63,244 nt of DNA from Bacillus sp. CHD6a (GCF_001293645.1 NZ_LBMD01000023.1:1-63244); one strand, 5' to 3'. Counted from the first letter of the stretch, positions 52,641 to 61,914 are shown. Made by a program: numbers and translations. The notes: generated by a model not told the origin, from the letters alone.

Positions 52641-53060
52641 TTAATTAACAACCAGCTTTGTCAGAAGTTCGCTTAATGCTTTTAGTTCATCAGTATCTAA
52701 TGATACTTTTTCAAGAAACTTGTTTGGGATACACTCTACCTGTTTGTTTAAGCCCTTTCCTTTCGGGGTAAGAGTTATCACAACACTTCGTTCATCTTTT
52801 TTGGAGCGACTTCTTGTAATTAATTGATTGGTTTCCATACGCTTTAGCATTGGAGTTAAAGTACCAGAGTCCAGAATTAGCTTTTCACCTAACTCCTTAA
52901 CAGATATGGCATCTTTTTCCCACAACACCAATAGTACCAGATACTGAGAATACGTTATTCCCAACTCATCTAAGTACGACCTATATAATTTCATCATTTT
53001 TTTTTCGGCAGAGTAAATTTTAAAGCAAAGTTGATTATCTAGTTTTAAGTTGCTTTCCAT
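52641..53060 (-). CDS. ohrR: OhrR-type MarR family repressor
   Basis: A 139-residue winged-helix regulator. The peroxide-sensing Cys is at 12 in LDNQLCFKIYSA, the OhrR position; ITYSQYLVLLVLWEKD, DSGTLTPMLKRME (recognition helix) and RSKKDERSVVITLT (wing) follow. It lacks the second Cys of two-Cys OhrR, as in B. subtilis. It should repress the divergent ohr gene and release it when organic hydroperoxides oxidise Cys12. ATG 53060 follows AAAGGAG. Confidence 0.92.
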   Translation of the reverse strand: MESNLKLDNQLCFKIYSAEKKMMKLYRSYLDELGITYSQYLVLLVLWEKDAISVKELGEKLILDSGTLTPMLKRMETNQLITRSRSKKDERSVVITLTPKGKGLNKQVECIPNKFLEKVSLDTDELKALSELLTKLVVN

Positions 53061-53138
53061 ACATATATCTCCTTTAAATCTCAATACTACTATTGTACAT
53101 CTCACTTTCCTTATACACAAATTCCTTTTACACAACTT

Positions 53139-53172
53139 ATTAGTTGACTAAATAATTAATGCGCGATATGAT
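53139..53172 (+). promoter_or_regulatory. ohr promoter with candidate OhrR operator
   Basis: TTGACT (53144-53149), a 17-base spacer and TATGAT (53167-53172). An inverted repeat TTAGT-TG-ACTAA overlaps the -35, and other AT-rich half-sites follow. The exact OhrR site is not certain. Confidence 0.65.
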
Positions 53173-53231
53173 AGTGGAGAATTAAATTTTGCACAATATA
53201 ATTTTAAACAATTTAAAGGAGTGGATTTTAC

Positions 53232-53654
53232 ATGGATGCATTATATACGGCAAAAGTAACAGCTTTCGGAGGTAGAGCAGGAAAAATTAAAAGTGATGAT
53301 GGGACTTTAGATCTTGCACTTGCAATGCCAAAATCATTAGGCGGAACAGAAAAAGAAGGTGCAACTAATCCAGAACAACTATTTGCAGCAGGCTATTCCG
53401 CTTGTTTTGACAGTGCACTAAACCTTGTTGCACGACAGGCGCGCCAAAAAATTGAATCAGAAGTAATTGCAGAGGTTTCTATTGGAAAAGATACGGATGG
53501 TGGCTTTAAATTGGCGGCCGTGTTAAATGTAAGTATTAATGGGGTTACACAAGAGGAAGCAGAGGAGCTTGTTAAACAAGCACATGATGTGTGCCCTTAT
53601 TCTAAAGCTACAAGAGGAAATATTGAAGTAGAACTAGTAACAAAAGCTCAATAA
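53232..53654 (+). CDS. ohr: Organic hydroperoxide resistance protein Ohr
   Basis: A 140-residue OsmC/Ohr family thiol peroxidase. Catalytic Cys58 in GYSACFDSAL and Cys121 in HDVCPYSKATRGN form the redox pair; Arg15 in FGGRAGKI completes the site. It reduces organic hydroperoxides. Divergent from ohrR, which should control it. AAAGGAG precedes the ATG. Confidence 0.96.
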   Translation: MDALYTAKVTAFGGRAGKIKSDDGTLDLALAMPKSLGGTEKEGATNPEQLFAAGYSACFDSALNLVARQARQKIESEVIAEVSIGKDTDGGFKLAAVLNVSINGVTQEEAEELVKQAHDVCPYSKATRGNIEVELVTKAQ

Positions 53655-53662
53655 TACACAAC

Positions 53663-53700
53663 AAGACCACCCGCTAAAAAAAGCAGGTGGTCTTATTTTA
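53663..53700. terminator. Bidirectional terminator ohr / cheW
   Basis: A 9-bp perfect stem AAGACCACC with GGTGGTCTT, an A-rich loop region and T-rich tail. It lies between convergent genes. Confidence 0.85.
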
Positions 53701-53724
53701 TATAAATTTATTGATGATTAGAGC

Positions 53725-54192
53725 CTACATAGTAGAAGCATCTACGGCATCCTTAATATCGTCGACTTTTTCAAGGCTTCCTACTAATTTATTTGGATCA
53801 ATAATTGCAATCAACCGCTTTTCAAGGTTCACCATCCCACTTATATACGGAGAGGAATGTAACGCTAACACATTTAAATCCTTGATAGCCTCGTTCTTCA
53901 CATCCAGTATTTCCTTTGCATCTTCTACTAATAATCCTACAGAAATTTCCGATGTTTGCACTACAATTAAACGTGTTTTATCCTTCACTTCAATTGGGTC
54001 AGTAAATAATATATACTTCATGTCAAGAACTGGTATTAGTTGTCCCCTTACTTTCATAAGTCCTTTTAAATAAGCTTCCATTTCAGGTAAAGCTGTAACG
54101 GTATCAAGCTTTTCGATGGACACCACATATTCCACTGGTATTCCATACTCTTCTTCCTTCGCTTCAAAAATCACTAGTTTTTGGGATTCCAT
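53725..54192 (-). CDS. CheW-like chemotaxis coupling protein
   Basis: A 155-residue single CheW domain: VIFEAKEEEYGIPVEYVVSIEKLDTVTALPEM, then LKGLMKVRGQLIPVLDMK and YISGMVNLEKRLIAIIDPNKL. No receiver domain, so CheW rather than CheV. It would link chemoreceptors to CheA. It stands alone, away from any che operon, so it is an orphan coupling protein or an additional copy. ATG 54192. Confidence 0.9.
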   Translation of the reverse strand: MESQKLVIFEAKEEEYGIPVEYVVSIEKLDTVTALPEMEAYLKGLMKVRGQLIPVLDMKYILFTDPIEVKDKTRLIVVQTSEISVGLLVEDAKEILDVKNEAIKDLNVLALHSSPYISGMVNLEKRLIAIIDPNKLVGSLEKVDDIKDAVDASTM

Positions 54193-54237
54193 GACTTTTC
54201 TCCTATTCTCCCTTTTTCTCCATTATAAAACAAGGTA

Positions 54238-54269
54238 TTAAAAAAAGCTCGGCAAATTCGCCAAGCTTT
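54238..54269 (-). terminator. Terminator of the yqjE gene
   Basis: Minus-strand stem AAAGCTTGGC with GCCGAGCTTT and seven Ts, seven bases after the stop. Confidence 0.88.
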
Positions 54270-54275
54270 CCCATT

Positions 54276-55394
54276 TTATTTTGCTACTTCCTTCATAATA
54301 CTTACAACCAATTCTGTGGTTTTAATTAATTCTTCAATTGGCATTCTTTCATTTGTTGTATGAATTTCTTCATATCCAACTGCAAGGTTGACTGTTGGAA
54401 CGCCAAAGCCTGCGATAACATTTGCATCGCTGCCTCCGCCGCTACGTTGTAGTTCAGGCGTTCTTCCGATTTCAGTAACCGCACGCTTCGCCACTTCCAC
54501 CACATGATCGCCATCAGCGAATTTGAAACCTGGGTACATAACGTCTACCGTTACTTCCGCTCGGCCACCCATGTCTGCTGCAACACTCTCAAATGCATCC
54601 TTCATTTTTGCCACTTGCGCTTCCATTTTTTCAGGAACTAAAGAACGTGCTTCTGCTAAAATATCCACACGGTCGCACACGATATTTGTTGGACCTCCAC
54701 CTTCAAAACGGCCGATGTTCGCAGTCGTTTCTTCATCAATACGGCCTAATGGCATTTTGGCAATGGATTTTGCAGCAATTGTAATCGCAGAAACTCCTTT
54801 TTCAGGTGCAACTCCAGCATGAGCCGTTTTGCCATATATCGTTGCTTTTACTTTTGCTTGTGTTGGCGCTGCTACGATGATGTTCCCAACTGTACCATCG
54901 CTATCAAGGGCAAAACCGAATTTCGCTGTGACCAAAGCTGGATCTAGAGCTTTTGCTCCTACAAGACCGGATTCTTCACCGACTGTAATGATGAACTCAA
55001 TTTTACCGTGTTCGATGTTATTTTCTTTTAGTACTTTTACAGCTTCAAGCATAGCAGCAAGACCTGCTTTATCATCTGCTCCAAGGATAGTCGTACCGTC
55101 TGTCACAATATAGCCGTCTTTAATGGATGGCTTAATTCCCTTACCAGGAACTACTGTGTCCATATGTGAGGTAAAATAAATGGTATCCACACCATCTTTT
55201 GTGCCTTCAAGTGTACAGATTAGGTTTCCTGCACCATGGCCAGTAACATTCATGGTATCATCTTCCACTACTTGGACACCAAGTGTAGAGAATTTCTCTT
55301 TTAACACCTTGCAAATCTCTGCTTCAAATTTTGTTTCTGAGTCCACTTGGACAAGCTCTAAAAATTCTTCGACAAGTCTGTCTCTGTTAATCAT
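54276..55394 (-). CDS. yqjE: M20 metallopeptidase YqjE (PepT-like)
   Basis: A 372-residue cytosolic aminopeptidase. Metal-site segments are FTSHMDTVVPG near 74, GADDKAGLAAMLEA near 110 and TVGEESGLVGA near 137, with RSGGGSDANVI and the His in IHTTNERM at the end. It is close to tripeptidase PepT and matches B. subtilis YqjE in position. GGAGGAAC lies before ATG 55394. Confidence 0.92.
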   Translation of the reverse strand: MINRDRLVEEFLELVQVDSETKFEAEICKVLKEKFSTLGVQVVEDDTMNVTGHGAGNLICTLEGTKDGVDTIYFTSHMDTVVPGKGIKPSIKDGYIVTDGTTILGADDKAGLAAMLEAVKVLKENNIEHGKIEFIITVGEESGLVGAKALDPALVTAKFGFALDSDGTVGNIIVAAPTQAKVKATIYGKTAHAGVAPEKGVSAITIAAKSIAKMPLGRIDEETTANIGRFEGGGPTNIVCDRVDILAEARSLVPEKMEAQVAKMKDAFESVAADMGGRAEVTVDVMYPGFKFADGDHVVEVAKRAVTEIGRTPELQRSGGGSDANVIAGFGVPTVNLAVGYEEIHTTNERMPIEELIKTTELVVSIMKEVAK

Positions 55395-55480
55395 ATGTAT
55401 GTTCCTCCTACTACTTTTTAAATCCCATCCTATTATAACCTATTAAAACTATTTTTTCCTTGTTGAGCCATCATCATATA

Positions 55481-55513
55481 AAAAAGATAGTAGGTATTTC
55501 CATCCTACTATCT
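55481..55513 (-). terminator. Terminator of yqjC-yqjD
   Basis: A 12-bp stem around AGATAGTAGG/CCTACTATCT with a minus-strand T run, 12 bases after the yqjD stop. Confidence 0.88.
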
Positions 55514-55525
55514 CGCCTTATGAAG

Positions 55526-57079
55526 TTATAGAGGGATGTTCCCGTGTTTTTTATATGGTCTTGTTTCCTTTTTATTGCGAAGCATTTCTAATGATTGAAT
55601 CAATTTAATCCTTGTTTCTCTAGGATCGATTACATCATCTACCATCCCTTGACTGGCCGCTACATAAGGATTAGCAAACTTTTCACGGTATTCTTCAATT
55701 TTCTGGGCGCGTGTCTCTTCGGGATTGTCGCTTTCATTAATTTCACGTGCAAAGATGATGTTTGCTGCACCTTGAGGCCCCATTACTGCAATCTCTGCAT
55801 TTGGCCAAGCAAATACAAGATCAGCGCCAATAGATTTACTGTTTAGGGCTACATATGCTCCACCGTATGCTTTACGTAAAATAACGGTCAGTTTTGGCAC
55901 AGTCGCTTCTGAATAAGCATAAAGGATCTTAGCACCATGACGAATGATTCCTCCGTGTTCTTGTTTAACACCAGGGAAGAATCCTGTAACATCCTCAAAC
56001 GTAATGAGCGGAATATTGAAGGAATCGCAGAATCGAATAAATCTGGATGCTTTATCAGAAGAATCAATATCAAGTCCGCCTGCCATCACTTTTGGCTGAT
56101 TACAAACGAGTCCAACTACTTCACCCTTCAGTCTTGCCAGACCAACTACGATATTTTTGGCAAAATCCTTATGAACTTCCATAAACGACCCTTCATCCAC
56201 TACCTGGTTAATGACAATTCGAACATCATAAGGTCTGATTGCATCAAACGGGATAGCGTCCGCTAAATCCGGACGGTAGTCATCACCTTGTTCACAAGAA
56301 ATTCTTTCCGGCTTTTGTTCATTGTTTTGCGGAAGGTAACTTAGCAGATTCCGCACCTGTGCCAGTACTTCTTCCTCTGATGAACTAGAGAAGTGGGCAT
56401 TTCCACTGATGGCATTATGTACTTTGGCACCGCCAAGGCCTTCTGAACTAATTTTTTCCCCTGTTACCGTTTCTATTACCTTTGGTCCGGTGATAAACAT
56501 TTGACTCGTCTTTTCCACCATGAAGACGAAATCAGTAATAGCCGGAGAATAGACAGCCCCACCTGCACACGGTCCCATAATGACTGAAATCTGAGGTATT
56601 ACTCCAGAATAGATCGAGTTTCTGTAAAAAATATGCCCATATCCATCTAACGAAAGAACCCCCTCTTGAATGCGGGCACCACCCGAATCATTCAAGCCGA
56701 CAATCGGTGCACCATTTTTCGCTGCCATATCCATGACATTTGCAATTTTCTTGGCATGCATTTCTCCAAGTGCTCCGCCAAATACAGTGAAATCTTGTGA
56801 AAATAAATAGATTGGTTTTCCATTCACTTTTCCATAACCAGTGACAACGCCATCTCCAGGACCTTTTTTCCCCTGCAAGCCAAAGTCATTACAACGGTGT
56901 TCGATAAATGGATTTAACTCTACAAAAGTCCCTTCGTCTACGAGAAGTTCAATTCGCTCTCTTGCAGTTAATTTCCCTTTTTCATGTTGCTTGTCAATAC
57001 GGTCGTCTCCACCGCCAAGTTCTACTTCACGACGTTTGTCATAAAGCTCGTTTATTTTTTCATAGATATCAATTGTCAT
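55526..57079 (-). CDS. yqjD: Acyl-CoA carboxylase, carboxyltransferase subunit (YqjD)
   Basis: A 517-residue carboxyltransferase of the propionyl-CoA/methylmalonyl-CoA decarboxylase family. Two crotonase-like halves are visible: GGARIQEGVLSLDGYG with GPCAGGAVYSPA in the first, and GFFPGVKQEHGGIIRHGAKILYAY with LRKAYGGAYVALNSKS in the second, the oxyanion glycines intact. No biotin carboxylase or carrier gene is adjacent. With yqjC it forms the propionate/methylmalonyl-CoA branch. Overlaps yqjC by 11 bases. Confidence 0.95.
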   Translation of the reverse strand: MTIDIYEKINELYDKRREVELGGGDDRIDKQHEKGKLTARERIELLVDEGTFVELNPFIEHRCNDFGLQGKKGPGDGVVTGYGKVNGKPIYLFSQDFTVFGGALGEMHAKKIANVMDMAAKNGAPIVGLNDSGGARIQEGVLSLDGYGHIFYRNSIYSGVIPQISVIMGPCAGGAVYSPAITDFVFMVEKTSQMFITGPKVIETVTGEKISSEGLGGAKVHNAISGNAHFSSSSEEEVLAQVRNLLSYLPQNNEQKPERISCEQGDDYRPDLADAIPFDAIRPYDVRIVINQVVDEGSFMEVHKDFAKNIVVGLARLKGEVVGLVCNQPKVMAGGLDIDSSDKASRFIRFCDSFNIPLITFEDVTGFFPGVKQEHGGIIRHGAKILYAYSEATVPKLTVILRKAYGGAYVALNSKSIGADLVFAWPNAEIAVMGPQGAANIIFAREINESDNPEETRAQKIEEYREKFANPYVAASQGMVDDVIDPRETRIKLIQSLEMLRNKKETRPYKKHGNIPL

Positions 57080-57488
57080 GTTGTTTCGCCGCCTTTTCGC
57101 AGAATTCTACTAGTACGCCATTGCTTGCTTTTGGATGCATGAAGGCGATATTTGCTCCCCCTGCCCCAATTCGGGATTGCTTGTCAATCATCGGAATTCC
57201 CTTTTCCATCATTTCTTGAATTCTATCTTCTATAGATTCTACACTTAAGGCTACATGGTGAATTCCTTCCCCACGCTTTTCGATAAACTTTGCTACCGGA
57301 CTCTCCGGAGAGGTTGGTTCCAATAACTCCAGCTTGCAGTTTCCTGCATCAATAAATGCCACTCTTACCCTTTGCTCCGCTACATGTTCCACGGCTTCAA
57401 AGGTCAATCCCAAAGTCTCTGTATAAAATGGAAGCGCTGTCTCAATGGAGCTTACAGCAATCCCAATATGATTTACATTTCTAATCAT
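57069..57488 (-). CDS. mce: Methylmalonyl-CoA epimerase (YqjC)
   Basis: A 139-residue vicinal-oxygen-chelate protein: VNHIGIAVSS with metal His, LELLEPTSPESPVAKFIEKRGEGIHHVALSV, and a final LVEFCEK with metal Glu. It interconverts (R)- and (S)-methylmalonyl-CoA. ATG 57488 has GAGGGGG upstream; the frame open to 57551 is not coding. First gene of the operon with yqjD, the same pair as in B. subtilis. Confidence 0.94.
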   Translation of the reverse strand: MIRNVNHIGIAVSSIETALPFYTETLGLTFEAVEHVAEQRVRVAFIDAGNCKLELLEPTSPESPVAKFIEKRGEGIHHVALSVESIEDRIQEMMEKGIPMIDKQSRIGAGGANIAFMHPKASNGVLVEFCEKAAKQHDN

Positions 57489-57648
57489 GCCAATCCCCCT
57501 CGTTGTATGTCCTCTTACTATGACTCTATAACAATTCGACTTTTTGTGCAAAATTCCTTCCTTTTTCGTCTAGAATCCTAACTTGAGAAAGAATTGAAAT
57601 CCATGTAAAATAGGGATAGTAGAATAGGTAGGGAGTGAATGAACCCAA

Positions 57649-57744
57649 ATGATGAACCGCAAATTCCAAAAGGTTGTCGTATATTTAATGATTGGCGTTA
57701 TGCTTATTACGACACTATTAGCAGGAGCTTCCATGTTTTTTTAA
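57649..57744 (+). CDS. prli42: Stressosome-associated miniprotein Prli42
   Basis: A 31-residue membrane peptide: a basic start (NRKFQK) followed by one helix VVVYLMIGVMLITTLLAG and the end ASMFF. It matches Prli42, the miniprotein described in Listeria as the membrane anchor of the stressosome. The GGGAGTGA site lies 13 bases before ATG 57649; the adjacent ATG 57652 is equally possible. Terminator at 57758-57790. Too short for usual gene finders. Confidence 0.88.
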   Translation: MMNRKFQKVVVYLMIGVMLITTLLAGASMFF

Positions 57745-57757
57745 TAGATTGGCAGAT

Positions 57758-57790
57758 AAAAAACGAGCCAGATATTCTGGCTCGTTTTTT
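57758..57790. terminator. Bidirectional terminator after prli42
   Basis: A 14-bp perfect stem (57758-57771 with 57777-57790) with A and T tracts built into the arms, between convergent genes. Confidence 0.92.
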
Positions 57791-57791
57791 A

Positions 57792-58157
57792 TTAGCTGTA
57801 AAGCTTTAAGAAGAAGTCAATATTAAACAGAAAAACTACAAACACAACATTCATAAGCAATGTAATGATATATTCTTTAGATTCCTTAATAAATATAACT
57901 TGAATGATTGCCTGAAAGCAAAATAGAACAGTAAAGAAAATAATAAAGAGATAATTCATTTCTAGTACTTCTGTTTCAATAAAGGCCGGATACAATACAA
58001 ATGCTAAAATGACACAAAGAATCCTTCCGAGCAAATCTATCTTCTTCCCTCTTGGATCAGTAAGCTTCGCACGTTTTATCCCCAGTAACTTTCTTACTAC
58101 GACATCAATAAAAATCAGTGCAACTGCAATTGTTAACATTAACCATACAAAAGTCAT
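57792..58157 (-). CDS. DUF4181 family membrane protein
   Basis: A 121-residue protein with four membrane helices. After the first helix comes the basic segment VVRKLLGIKRAKLTDPRGKKID, which resembles the DUF4181 pattern known in Bacilli. Function unknown. Its stop lies against the prli42 terminator. Confidence 0.7.
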   Translation of the reverse strand: MTFVWLMLTIAVALIFIDVVVRKLLGIKRAKLTDPRGKKIDLLGRILCVILAFVLYPAFIETEVLEMNYLFIIFFTVLFCFQAIIQVIFIKESKEYIITLLMNVVFVVFLFNIDFFLKLYS

Positions 58158-58240
58158 ACCAACACCCCTCTATTGTTAAACCCTGAAATATATTATCAAT
58201 AATTATACGCTGAGTTTTACAGAAAGTTTCAAATGTATAA

Positions 58241-58267
58241 GAAAAAACCGAACGCCAAGTCCGGTTT
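58241..58267 (-). terminator. Terminator of the L,D-transpeptidase gene
   Basis: Minus-strand stem AAACCGGACTT with the arm CGTTCGGTTT and six Ts, 14 bases after the stop. Confidence 0.8.
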
Positions 58268-58280
58268 AGTGATAAAATAT

Positions 58281-58787
58281 CTATTTTAGTACACCCTTCT
58301 CTTTCCCAAGCTCATCAAAAGTTTTCTCTGTCTTCACGATCCAAATTTTCGTCCCCACAGGCACCCTGTCGAACAAAGCTTCCACATTTTTATTTTCCAA
58401 CCGAATACACCCTTGTGTCACATATCCTCCTATGGAGTTTGGATTGTTCGTTCCATGCACTCCATACGTCCTGCCGTCGGTATCTTCTGCGTCAAATCCA
58501 ATCCATCTTGTGCCAAGGGGATTCTTTGGGTCGCCGCCAGCGATGTCTTTTTTGCGATAGTATGGGTTAATTGCTTTTACGATGATGGTGAACTCCCCTT
58601 CAGGTGTAAGTTCTTTAGACTTTCCGGTGGCTACGGTATGGACCTCTTTCAATTGTTCTCCTTGAAAGTAGGCAAGTTGATTTGTTTGTTTATTAACAAT
58701 AATATATGGATCGCCTGGAAGAGGATTTGGTCCAAGCGGCCAGAGTGGTGATGTCACCAATGCGAATATCAATGAAAAAATGAACAC
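58281..58787 (-). CDS. L,D-transpeptidase (YkuD domain)
   Basis: A 168-residue exported enzyme: an N-terminal signal or anchor (about 1-20), then a YkuD domain beginning PYIIVNKQTNQLAYFQGEQL. The active site is HGTNNPNSIGGYVTQGCIRLEN with catalytic Cys (about residue 127) and the upstream His. It would make 3-3 cross-links in peptidoglycan or modify spore cortex. GTG start 58787 with GGTGG upstream. It sits between yqjA and the yqjC region as yqjB does in B. subtilis, but I do not insist on that name. Confidence 0.9.
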   Translation of the reverse strand: MFIFSLIFALVTSPLWPLGPNPLPGDPYIIVNKQTNQLAYFQGEQLKEVHTVATGKSKELTPEGEFTIIVKAINPYYRKKDIAGGDPKNPLGTRWIGFDAEDTDGRTYGVHGTNNPNSIGGYVTQGCIRLENKNVEALFDRVPVGTKIWIVKTEKTFDELGKEKGVLK

Positions 58788-58846
58788 CTTTCATCCACCT
58801 TCCTTTAAGGTATAGTGTGGTTGAAAGATGTTCATTCCATTCGTTA

Positions 58847-59809
58847 CTACTTCGTTTTCAATCCAATAAAATCACTTTTGAGAATTAAATATTGTTCAAA
58901 TTCTTTTAAGAGATGACGAAGAGCCGCTCTGGTTTCAAACTCTTCGCGCGATTGTGGAAGTGGCATTTCTTGAAAGGCTTCGTGCATATCACGTAAGCGC
59001 TGTAAGAAAACGTAAGCCGTATTACCTGCGTGAATGGCATGCTCAAGGTCTTCGATGAAATCTGCTACCATATGCGCTTGTTCCACATTATGTTCTATCG
59101 TTGCTACTATAGGAAGCATCCGTTCCATGACATCCAGCTGCTTTTCCCTCATTTTAAAATAAAAATAATGATGGTTTTCCTCACGTCTGAAATGATTTTC
59201 CACATCACGAAAAGCCAAACTTTTCGCTGCTTTTAATATCTTATTCGTTTCTGGTATTTCTTGTCCACCCCATCCTCGATCACCGTGACGAAGAAAATGA
59301 GCTATCTCTGAAAACACCTTATGAAAGTTCTCCTCCACTTGTAACTGGTAGTTTTTCAATTCCTTATCAACACTTGGCATGTAAGTATTCATAATAAGAG
59401 CCACCCCTATACCGATGGAAATGATACTAAGTTCATTGATAACAAGTCCTAATGAATAAGCCTCCACTGAATACACATGAAGAAGTATGACAGAACTGGT
59501 AGCTATACCCTCTGTTATTTTTAGCATCACCGTAACAGGTATAAAAAATAACAAAAGAAGTGCTATCGAAACCGGATTGTAACCTAAAAGCTCAAAGAAC
59601 ACAAAGCCGAATAAAAGGCTTAAGGAACATGCGATAAAGCGAGCAGTTGCCACTTTCCATGACTTTCTTACTGTATTTTGGATACAAAGGATTGCAATAA
59701 TTCCAGCTGATGCGTAAAAGTCCAGGTTAAATAACTGTGCAATACTTATTGCTATCCCAGTACCGAGGGCCGTCTTTGCTGTTCGATATCCGATTTTAAA
59801 TTTTCTCAT
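58847..59809 (-). CDS. yqjA: Aromatic acid exporter family protein (YqjA)
   Basis: A 320-residue protein with six membrane helices in the first 150 residues (FKIGYRTAKTALGTGIAISIAQ, then FYASAGIIAILCIQNTVRKS) and a helical cytosolic domain. This is the ArAE_1/DUF939 family, relatives of aromatic acid exporters. ATG 59809 follows GGGAG; the TTG at 59815 is less likely. Position matches B. subtilis yqjA. Confidence 0.9.
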   Translation of the reverse strand: MRKFKIGYRTAKTALGTGIAISIAQLFNLDFYASAGIIAILCIQNTVRKSWKVATARFIACSLSLLFGFVFFELLGYNPVSIALLLLFFIPVTVMLKITEGIATSSVILLHVYSVEAYSLGLVINELSIISIGIGVALIMNTYMPSVDKELKNYQLQVEENFHKVFSEIAHFLRHGDRGWGGQEIPETNKILKAAKSLAFRDVENHFRREENHHYFYFKMREKQLDVMERMLPIVATIEHNVEQAHMVADFIEDLEHAIHAGNTAYVFLQRLRDMHEAFQEMPLPQSREEFETRAALRHLLKEFEQYLILKSDFIGLKTK

Positions 59810-59901
59810 ACACAAAACTCTCCCGACTTCCGTTTGTTCAATATATCACATAGTACTACTATACATGAAAATTGGAGGGAGTTGTTTACTATTTATCGGT
59901 A

Positions 59902-61773
59902 TTATTGCAATAGCTCCTCAAATTCATTGACGAGCTCTTCAAACCGTTTTAACGATTCCTCGATCGGCTCTTTTTTACTCATATCCACTCCTGCCCGCTT
60001 CAAAATATCAATTGGGGGTAGGCTGCCTCCTGAAGAAAATAGCTCTTTCAAAATCTTATTCTGCGCATCCGTGCCTCCTTCTTCCAATTGCTCTGCAAGT
60101 GCTGCTGATGCAGCAAAACTTGTTGCATACTGGTACGTATAGAAACTTGAATGAAAAAAGTGAGGTACTCTGGCCCATTCCATGGCAATCTCCTTATCCA
60201 CATCCATGTTCGTTCCATAATACTTTTTATTAAGGTCATAATAAACTGTTTTAATGGCTTCAGCGTGTAATGGTTCTTCATTTTGCCCCATTTCATGGAT
60301 AATCTTTTCAAACTCCGCAAATTGCGTCTGACGGAAAAGCGTTACCCGAAAATCCTCTAAATATTGATAGAGAGCATGGATTTTTTCTTCCTTCGTTTTT
60401 GCTTCATCCATTAATTGCTTATGAAGGAGATGCTCCTGCAAGGTAGAGGAAACCTCGGCTGTAAACGTCACATATCTTGCATCCTGATACGGTTGACTTT
60501 CATTAGAAAAATAAGAATGCATCGCATGCCCCATCTCATGAGCCAGCGTCAATACGTCGCTTGAAAGTCCTTGATAATTCAATAATACAAATGGATGGGA
60601 GTCATACGAACCAATTTGATAAGCCCCTGTTGCTTTACCAGGTGTGTTATAAACATCCACCCAATTGGAAGAAAGTCCCTTTGATAGCGTTTTAACATAC
60701 GCCTCTCCTATTGGCGATAATCCCTTTATGACTATTTCCTTTGCCTCCTCATATGGAATCTTATCCTCTTTTGTATAAGGAGAAGGTGCCGACAAATCGT
60801 ACATATGCAAAGAGTCCTCGATGCCAACATATTTCTCTTTCAATTTAAGGTATCTGTGGAATATGGGAAGACCTTCTTCAACAGTGTCAATCAATTGTGT
60901 GTAAACCTTCGGATCAATATCGTTCCCCTCTAAATGAGCTACTAATGAGGAGGGATAGTTCCTCGTTGTAGCAAAAAAGTTGTTCGCCTTTACAACATTG
61001 GCGAGCATGGAAGCAAAGGTATCCTGGTAATTTCCAAGTGTCTGGTAATACGTTTGGAAGGCAGCTTTCCTCACTTCTCTGTCTTTGCTCGACATATAGA
61101 CAGAGTATAAAGGTGCCGACATTTCATACACTTTATCCTTTACCGTAAAGCTCGGCAAGACAAGGTCTTTAGACATCATCGTAAAAAGCTCGCTAGGTGC
61201 ATTTACAATTGGCATCGTCTTTATTAGCATCTTTTCCATATCCGGAGGCAGGGAATGGATTTTTTCATCATAGGTATCTTGTAAGTGATTGTAATATGGT
61301 GTTAGTTTCGGACTTTTCATGAGCTTTTCCCAATCGTCTTTTTCTATTTCCTGTAATTTATTTGAAAACCATGCCGTCCGCTCCACCACGTATATCATCA
61401 TGTTTTGACCTTCATTAGATAAGGCCTGGGCGGAAGTATTGCTGATATCCACATCCAGATTGATACGGGAGTAGACAAAGATTTTTTCCATCAAACGAAA
61501 CAGCTCAAAATAATCCTCTAGTAAAATTAAAATTTGCTTGTCGTTGTCCAGTTTTTCTTCTTTTTTGGCAAAACGGTCTGCCAATTTTTTAGCTTTATAT
61601 ACATCCTGTTTCCATTGCGTTTCATTCTTATATAGAGTTTGAAGGTTCCATTTATATTCGGCTGGAATATCAGCGCGCGATTTATAGGTTGGGCTATCGG
61701 CGTAGGTTAGAATCGGGCTGAAACATAGAATGACGGTTATTAATAGTGATGTCATAATTCGTGTGGTTTTCAT
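59902..61773 (-). CDS. pepF: Exported oligoendopeptidase F
   Basis: A 623-residue M3B metallopeptidase. The zinc motif LAHEMGHAMHSYF is near residue 412 and the third ligand Glu near 440 in FTAEVSSTLQEH. The N-terminus carries a clear signal peptide (MKTTRIMTS, hydrophobic core, TYADS), unlike the usual cytosolic PepF, so this copy should act outside the membrane on short peptides. Upstream lies the 52-bp hairpin array. No terminator seen after it. Confidence 0.92.
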   Translation of the reverse strand: MKTTRIMTSLLITVILCFSPILTYADSPTYKSRADIPAEYKWNLQTLYKNETQWKQDVYKAKKLADRFAKKEEKLDNDKQILILLEDYFELFRLMEKIFVYSRINLDVDISNTSAQALSNEGQNMMIYVVERTAWFSNKLQEIEKDDWEKLMKSPKLTPYYNHLQDTYDEKIHSLPPDMEKMLIKTMPIVNAPSELFTMMSKDLVLPSFTVKDKVYEMSAPLYSVYMSSKDREVRKAAFQTYYQTLGNYQDTFASMLANVVKANNFFATTRNYPSSLVAHLEGNDIDPKVYTQLIDTVEEGLPIFHRYLKLKEKYVGIEDSLHMYDLSAPSPYTKEDKIPYEEAKEIVIKGLSPIGEAYVKTLSKGLSSNWVDVYNTPGKATGAYQIGSYDSHPFVLLNYQGLSSDVLTLAHEMGHAMHSYFSNESQPYQDARYVTFTAEVSSTLQEHLLHKQLMDEAKTKEEKIHALYQYLEDFRVTLFRQTQFAEFEKIIHEMGQNEEPLHAEAIKTVYYDLNKKYYGTNMDVDKEIAMEWARVPHFFHSSFYTYQYATSFAASAALAEQLEEGGTDAQNKILKELFSSGGSLPPIDILKRAGVDMSKKEPIEESLKRFEELVNEFEELLQ

Positions 61774-61914
61774 TTTCAGTGTGGTCCTCCCTTAGTTTTC
61801 TGCTAAGGGTTAGTGTTTGTTTTCCAGCTTTTTCTATACATTTTGTTTAGGATGAGGAGTGCTGGTAATGGTAGGTGAGCTGTTTAATAGGAAAGGGAGT
61901 GAGCTTGGGTGGGT

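Noticed and set aside
53725-54192. CheV
   Set aside because: The protein ends after the CheW domain with no receiver domain.
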